From Thuidium tamariscinum (taxonomy: Eukaryota > Streptophyta > Bryopsida > Hypnales > Thuidiaceae), in the NCBI GenBank assembly GCA_947034885.2, contig OX344754.2, positions 16,014,501 through 16,078,500 on the forward strand: a stretch of 64,000 nt of DNA, in the 5' to 3' direction. Below are positions 57,061 to 64,000 of the stretch, in pieces. A program made the position numbers and the translations under genes. The first letter of the stretch is position 1. Each line of letters begins with the position of its first letter. The notes under the pieces are model-generated. The model worked only from the letters and a program-made list of their open reading frames with translations, had not been told where the DNA came from and made no database searches.

Positions 57061-60000
57061 AGTACTCAATCCTAAAGAACCACAACAACTGCATCCTTGC
57101 TGCCTACCTTGGTTCGTCGTTTTGACCTTTTTCTATAAACTAGGCTTCCGCCGTGTAGTATTATAAAAAATAAAACCTTGGATTTCTACTCAATCACAAC
57201 ACCCTCTAAAGTCACTTAGCGTTGGTGTCCACCGCAACCTGGCTACTTTGGCTATCTTTCATTTGAATGTTTATCAAGTTTTGACTATAGAAATCAAAGT
57301 TCAAGATAGAAGATCAAGTTTTTTACAATAGTCATACAAGATGTTGAATTTGTAGCTCAAAAGAATAAGAATACTCAAAACAATATTGGAAAAGTTGATA
57401 GTCTTCATAAAATACCAATATTTTTTTTAAATGAGGTGAAAATAGCACACAAACACTCAAGAGTAATTCTTGTGGCAAAAAAAGCATGTAAAAGAGTTGT
57501 AGAAGGAGATGAAAGGTAACATGAAGGATGTAACCAAAACAAAGATGAAGATTGGGATTCAAGAGATGAAGAGGCACTAGTTCAAAGTGACAAAAGGTCG
57601 TATTGAGGTGGCACTATGGAACGGTTTGTTTGAAATTTGAAACTTATAACCTATATTATAACTTATTTGCCTTCTTTCTTTTTTCCACCGTCTGTCATAC
57701 AATATATCTTACTATTTTGAATTTTCATCCAATAATGACTTTTGGATTAGGGAATATAGAGATTTTTTAGACCTTGAAGTATAAAGAGTCATTCTATCAA
57801 GTTTTGATTAATAATGGATTTTTTTTAGAGACATCTACTTCATTTTGTAAACAAAGACAATTGAAATCATAGCCTTAGCTATTTCATGTCACATACCTTA
57901 TCATCCACAAATCCTCAATGCTTCATTTCCTACATTATTGTTTGGATTTTTGCCTTAAATGTTAGTGTGCACTTTTCATCTATAGATGCATTACATCTGA
58001 GCCAATTGAACTCCATTACTATCATCTACTCACGTATATACATTAGTTTTCATTATATTAAACACATATTGTCACGCAATTTGTCATGGCCCATTGCCAC
58101 AAATATGGTCATGATTTCATCTCCAATATTTCATCCTATCATCTTAAATGTTTTTCCATTGAGTTTTGTAAGACCTCAACCGGCTATTCCGTCTATACTT
58201 TCTTTACCTTCAATGTTACATTGTAGTAGGTTTTGGCTAGTAAACATTAGTTTTCAAGTTCTCATTAAGTATTTAGGTTAATCTAAATTCTTATGCCATT
58301 GAATCCAATATCACAAACTACTTCTTATAATTCCTTTGAAACACCAAGATCATTTGTATAAGAACATTTTGAAGTTTCAACATCCCCCTAAATCGAAAAT
58401 CTTCAATTAATCATTTATAAGATGAAATCAATTAGAAAAAATTAGAATTCTTTGCTTCACTTTGGAAAGAGGTGGTTTCCTATAATTGAGGTCATTGCCA
58501 AAATATTCCAATTATTAAATCAAAAGGTGCATTCTTTCTTTCTATTAGACCAATAGATTTATAGCTTTTTTATAAGGTTAAATAAAATATGAATTGTAAT
58601 ATAGATTCAAAATAATTACTGTTTACTCTATTGTCTATTGTTAGAAGTCTTTCTTCACTATTTTAGTCTTATTATTTATTATTAAGCAAATAAAATTTTT
58701 CATTACAACAAATGGTATGAAGAAGAATTTCATAAAATTATCATATTCATAATCATGAGCCAAAAGAGGTGTGCAAGCTTCACTTAATTGAATTATAAGA
58801 TGAAAGACACTTTGCCTATATTCATTACTATTCCAATTTCCAAATATAGTTGCTACGAATTCTTGAGCCTCTATTGGTTTGTGTCATTCTTTTGATATGT
58901 TTGCTAAATTGACTTTGTGATTTAACCTAATGAAGACCAAATTTTTGGAGTTTTCAATTTTTGGAATTTTTTGGGTGCTATAGTTTTGTTGATTTCGAAC
59001 ACTTGGCTTTGCAAGTGTATTTGTACTTTCTCCTTTTATTGCTACTATTTTAAAAATCTATCTTCTAAAGAATTTTGTGGTAATTAAGCTCTACATTTAA
59101 ATTGTGTGTTAGAAATTATTTAAGTAACTGAGGTAAACAACCCCATTGAGGTTAGAATTAGAGCAAGCCTATTGTAGGCAAAGTAGTAATGGTAGAGTAC
59201 ATTTTAAAACCTAAAAGCACATAAAAAAGTTTTGTGGCATATTTGGTGAGCTCTAGAAAATGAACAACAATTTTTGCACATTAGTAAAGGACTATAAATC
59301 AAAATGCAAGTGGTTCCATAATTTTTAAACTCATTATGAATTAGTTACTAAGTTTCAAAAATGTTAGGTGTAGAGTGCTAAAAGAGTCAATGTAGATGAT
59401 GCTAAAATGCATTTATTGGACATGAAGAAATGACACTAGCAGTATCAAAATATGTCACGAAGAAGAAGTTAAAACAACACAAAGTGTACCCCAAATGGAC
59501 CACCTGTAAGGTGGCCACCTTCACAATACTATAAATAGAATAGCACAATACTCTAAAATGGCCCCCAACTTTACCTAGCACTTGTCCTTGTAATGCACAC
59601 CATTTTTAGTATCCTCCTTGATTATTTTCACTTCCAAAACAGGGATCAATTATGAAGAGTAGTCCATTTTGGATGTAGTTACTATATGCACTTGTGTAGT
59701 GTAATAAACCTATTGTCATGCTAGGTACAATTTGTCTTTCTTTGACGTTGGGAAGATACTAAGGTAAAGTATTCCATTATGGGCCAAATGACAACAAGAC
59801 TATTGCAAGAAAATTGTAATGGTGGTATACCTTCAAGATACAAAATACACAACAACATTACAATTTTGCCCACAATGGCCATGCTCTCATTTGGCTTGTA
59901 GTGAAGTAGTTTACCTTACAAACATTATATTTTTAGTGGCAAACAATGTTGAGATTTTGATTTTGAGATTCAATTGAATGATACTTCTAACTTTATTTTC

Positions 60001-60416
60001 AGTTTTATGCCTGAATGACGCTCATTCATCTTTCGTAAGTATCAGATATAGGATGCAAGGTTTGGGATTATACAAAATACAAAGGTGTTAAATGGAATGC
60101 TAGTATAATATGATACATAAATACATGTACAGAATATGTAATATGGTTGCTAATCCCATATAAATTGCAATCTAGCATGTTCATACTAAATATAAATATG
60201 GGGTAATGAAAATACAAATACGGGGGTTACTAATTCACTCACTTGTTAAGTGAGTTGGTGACATTTCCTCACTATTTTCTCAATTTCCAGAACGTACCTA
60301 CCAAAACCTATTACCTTGCATACCGTATGCTACAAGGTCCTAAACCACCCTAGAGTCTCCAGAATTATGTGAAAGCACTGCAATACCAAAATTCACAAAG
60401 ACGACATTCTTGCTTC
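57061..60416. other. AT-rich spacer between GAPN and the MINPP-type gene
   Basis: Both neighbours are on the minus strand, so this holds the GAPN promoter on its left side and the phosphatase 3' flank on its right. No gene is supported. The longest frame (57886-58281 plus, 131 codons) is AT-rich, hydrophobic and lacks known motifs, and is probably chance or transposon debris. Confidence 0.5.
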
Positions 60417-63400
60417 TTACAATCCTGACAGGCACATCTGCTTTGCAGAATCTGACCGAAAGAACCATCTGAATAACTTCTGGAAAAATTTCACATCTGC
60501 TGGTTTCAGCTCCTCTGGCACAGTGCAAATAGTCTCAAAGCTTTTCTTCATGTGGGGTGCAACCACTTTCTCCTGTTTGACAGAAAGTATCAAGACCAGA
60601 GGTCAGCTTATGACATAATACTGTTAACATAGCAGCATGAAAGAGTGATGTTTCAAGTAAAATCAACAATTGAGAGGAATCATTTTAAATCTCTCTTTTA
60701 AAAACAAGTAAAACGCTCTAATATATTGAAATATCGCATGTAGAACACCCTAAATCCGAGTGATAAGCTTCTGAAGTTCAGTAAAGCTTACAAAGATGAG
60801 AGTGATTTAAAATGCATTGGTACACTGTTTTCAGTTAATAACAGAATATTAGACAACTTCAAGTATAAGACTAAAGATTAAAATCACCTTAAACGTCTCA
60901 ACTGGACAGAAGTGTGTGCCGTTACATGCCTGTTCACAGAACACAAACGTGTTAGTATCCTACGGTAGGACTTGCCTAGCCTACGGTAGGGAACCCATTC
61001 CTGTGACCTTCAGCTATTTCGAGTGATTTCCATTGTTTAAATCTTATCTTTTGGGGTTTGGTACGTTCCTCATTTGGAGATGATTCCAACACACCAACAT
61101 ATGTATTATTTAGATACTGTATGAATCAAGTTATAAATTGCTGGAGTAGGAATAAGTAGGGTCCAAATCACGAGCCTACACTACCTTTGAACCATGGATA
61201 TTATATCTACGATATAGCTCACAAAAGCATCTATGATTTTAAGAGAATCTAAAAGTAGCTCATGTTTGGATGACATATGCATCGTAAAAGAGTAAATTTT
61301 CAACCCCATGAAAGAAACTCCAGGCAAACGAACGGCTACCTTACGACCAAGAAATGCCAAAACATTCAAATTCAATGCCTTTACAAAAGATATCGAGAAA
61401 TGAGAAAAAAAACAAAATAAAACAAAGTAAAATAAAATAAAATTGAAAGGGCAGTTTATAGGATCTCGTCGTATCAATTCAGAAACGCTTTCTCCATTGT
61501 GATGATTTTCTCACCGGCATGATCACAGGCTTTTCGTTGTGCAAAGCCTGCACCAAGTACCTCACTCCAACCCCACCATCCGCAGGACATTTGTGAAGGA
61601 TCAAAGCGGTGTTGGCTGCGAAGGGCGCTACAATGGAACCACGCCATAGGCGCACCTGAGGTGGCCTGACAGGAGCCTTCAGTGGGTGTTCCCTTTGAAC
61701 CTGCTTAATATCTGCAAAACGAGTTCTCGTCTGGTGATGCTTCTTCGAGAATGAGGAGTTTTTATCCCGTAAATGACCAAATGACCCAAAATGGTCGATT
61801 CCATATCTAGAGTTGAAATGAATCATTTAAAACATCTCAACGAAGGTTACAGAATGTACGAATAAAAAGACGAAACCAAAATCCATACATCTTTGAGAGT
61901 AGAAATATGCTTTGAAAGTTTCTATAATTGACAATGCTTCAGATAACCAAATTTCCACTTTTCGCTTGTGCACTTCTGGATTATTCAAATCAAAATCCGC
62001 ACTTTGGTCATGACTTAGCAGAAGACTTACCCTGGCCTTCCAGAAACAGTCCAAGGAGACAAGTGAATGGAATGACGGTCTCCGCATGTGCAAACCGCAA
62101 CCTGGCTTTCTCCACTAACTTCTGAGATTCTGCAGAGATCAAACAACCCAGAAAACAGTCTCCGTTGCTTACTTCAGAAGTTGATTACGTAGCACTCCAA
62201 AACGGAAGCTTGCAACAAGGTCACACGTAAATTCGTATTTGCTGAGCATGACAGACCAAAGCACACCATTCACATCCTAAGCCCCTAGATACCCAAAACA
62301 AAGAATAGAGAATCAACCTTCGAAAATCGTTGTCAATTATATTGTTGTTCTAAAATGACGTGATTTCAACTTGCAACGATAAAATTCTTTTTTCCTTCCT
62401 TAAAACTTCCTAATGATTAACTCCTATAGATATGGAAGCAGCAATTTGGAAGTTTGGGCACTCGTCTGATTAAGGAAATGTACTATTCATGCATCATCTA
62501 ATCAGAATTTGAAAGGGATTACTCTAGGAACTTACGGTCAGCCATAGCACTATCGATGGATTTGACGATGTCTTCCAGAAGAGGAAAACCCATTCGATAA
62601 TTTATCTTTTCTCCATAACCTTTGAGATGATGCATTCCTAGATCATCAGCCCATTCAAGCAACTCTATCTGAAAACATACCAACGCACAATCGAAACATG
62701 TGAGATCAACAAGGATACTATGCAGGTGTCAACTGAAGGTCTGCGCAACTGATTTAACAAGAAATTAAACGAAGTCTACCTCTTCAGCTGTGAAAAGGCC
62801 ACACGCTTGATCAACCACATCCAATAAAGAAGCCTCCTGTAAAGAGCCAAAAACTACCATCAGATAATAATAACTACAGAAGTGTTTGGCCCCAATTGCC
62901 AGCTTACAGGTTTTCTTTCATTTCGAAACTAACATGAAGTCAATGTAAAACCAGATTTTTAGAAAACGATGCTTTCATCAATAATTCGGACATATTCAAG
63001 GAGCTGGGTTTTGTTTCACAGAAAACTAGGGATGAAAACTCTTTACATTTCTGCAAAGTAACCAGAGAGTGGTCACGTCTTCGGGGGTGACTGCCAAATG
63101 ATAGCGACCCCGCACAGCCTCTGCAACAAGCTCGTACACATGCGATTGCCAACCAGATACTATAGGCTTCCGTATTTTTTTCGATTCCTGTGTAGAGCAC
63201 AATCATATCATAAATGAGATGTATAAACAACCTTAGAAGGTCACTTCTGAAAAATTAATCATGCGACCACTCATTCATCACAAAGCAGCATATGAGTCCA
63301 CATCACTTGTAAGTTCAACATCTACGCAGAGCCTCACACGTCATTGTAATATATCTCATCTGGATTATTCATTATTTCGTGCAATATCAGAAGGGGAATT

Positions 63401-63919
63401 TTTTTTGTATCTGCACCAAGTATACACCAAAGAGTTCTTCATGAGCTGCGTAAACACCCTTCAAATCAATGAATAGATGGTCTAGAAAAAGAAACCAGAT
63501 TCATTTTGCGATCTTACATTACGTTTGCAAAGGCATGTGCGTCTCATGTGTTAGATTAATGTATTTCTTTCCTTCCATGTAATCTTTGGTTCCCTTGTTT
63601 GCATGTGGGATCAACTAGCAGTAATTGCCTGCCTCACAATGGCATAGATCGCTTCAAAAGCTTATCATCTCTTCGAATTTTTAGTGGTTCGAATCCTATC
63701 TGTGCTGCAGAGGAAAAAAATGTAAGATATACTACTGCAGAATGATGCGACAGAACGAACCTTGTAAGCCATACACGTGTCGTGGAAACGAAGGCGAATG
63801 TCCTGATTTTTGGTGTCGGTAACAACAGAGAAAGCACGTTGCCTTCCTGCACCCAAGGTCCCCTCACCGGCAAACAGTCCCATCCCAAATGCCACAGCAC
63901 TTGCCGAAGATCTACCAAC
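60417..63919 (-). CDS. Multiple inositol polyphosphate phosphatase, C-terminal part
   Basis: A histidine acid phosphatase of the MINPP type, which removes phosphates from inositol hexakisphosphate and related polyphosphates. Eight exons in the window join in phase: 63919-63761, 63187-63047, 62836-62780, 62668-62536, 62129-62031, 61711-61515, 60929-60888 and 60572-60417. They encode the last 327 residues. The first visible exon carries RSSASAVAFGMGLFAGEGTL. LWLLCRN/EASLLDVV, GYGEKINYRMGFPLLEDIV and RLRFAHAETVIPFTCLLGLF follow; HAE is the catalytic acid motif typical of MINPP, where other acid phosphatases have HD. LWRGSIVAPFAANTALI, YLVQALHNEKPVIMP and CNGTHFCPVETFK come after. The N-terminal RHGxRxP motif and any signal peptide must lie beyond the right edge. 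The C-terminus ends KQMCLSGL with no evident ER-retention tetrapeptide. Confidence 0.93.
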
Positions 63920-64000
63920 CTGCATTCCAGACAAGAAACAGAAGTCAGAGGGTTCAAAACCAAGGACAAAATTTTAATGCTAAATTTTAATCCTAAGTGT

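Noticed and set aside
57886-58281. 131-codon plus-strand frame as a gene
   Set aside because: AT-rich, hydrophobic, no motif and no splice context; plausible by chance in this composition.
1-64000. A new multi-gene defence or metabolic system
   Set aside because: The seven genes belong to known eukaryotic families, lie on both strands with independent promoters, and show no shared regulatory or domain logic beyond several plastid-related roles.

Overview
The window is nuclear DNA of a land plant. Genes are split by many short GT-AG introns, sit as small GC-richer islands in long AT-rich spacers full of transposon remnants, and encode plant-specific proteins of plastid type. The proteins are about as close to angiosperm relatives as one expects for an early-diverging lineage, and introns are compact, so a bryophyte (moss) is my best guess. 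That is inference: no rRNA, organelle sequence or species-specific marker is present to settle it.

I could rebuild six protein-coding genes completely, plus most of a seventh, by joining exons whose reading phases all agree. In order they are: eIF3e, translation initiation factor 3 subunit e (minus strand, 3.0-6.3 kb, 7 exons, 440 aa); a ribokinase (plus, 17.1-19.95 kb, 5 exons); a very large clustered-mitochondria/REC-type protein (plus, 30.8-39.8 kb, 19 exons, 1830 aa); an OEP7-like chloroplast outer-envelope protein (plus, 41.2 kb, single exon, 83 aa); a thylakoid-lumen 16.5 kDa/MPH2-type photosystem II maintenance protein (plus, 47.0-49.1 kb, 4 exons, 221 aa); the non-phosphorylating NADP-dependent glyceraldehyde-3-phosphate dehydrogenase GAPN (minus, 50.5-57.1 kb, 10 exons, 497 aa); and the C-terminal 327 residues of a multiple inositol polyphosphate phosphatase (minus, 60.4-63.9 kb, 8 exons), whose 5' part lies beyond the right edge.

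The genes do not form an operon or pathway. REC, OEP7, MPH2 and, by homology, ribokinase all have chloroplast-related roles in Arabidopsis, but nothing shows that their proximity matters.

Spacers at 0-3, 6.5-16, 20-28, 42-46.5 and 57-60 kb are AT-rich. They hold short nonautonomous DNA transposons, including a hAT-like MITE family with three perfect 8-bp target-site duplications. They also hold a 620-bp inverted-repeat element, nested inverted repeats around a gene-like open frame, and a GC-rich dispersed repeat in head-to-head arrangement next to the REC promoter. A stray 770-bp copy of the GAPN exon 2 region lies 12 kb from its source.

I found no CRISPR array, phage or defence system, and nothing I would call a new biological system. 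The best leads are the transposon family with a matching empty site, the near-perfect hairpin in a GAPN intron, the gene-like fragment inside nested inverted repeats, and tandem repeats in the MPH2 intron that carry decayed copies of the exon end.
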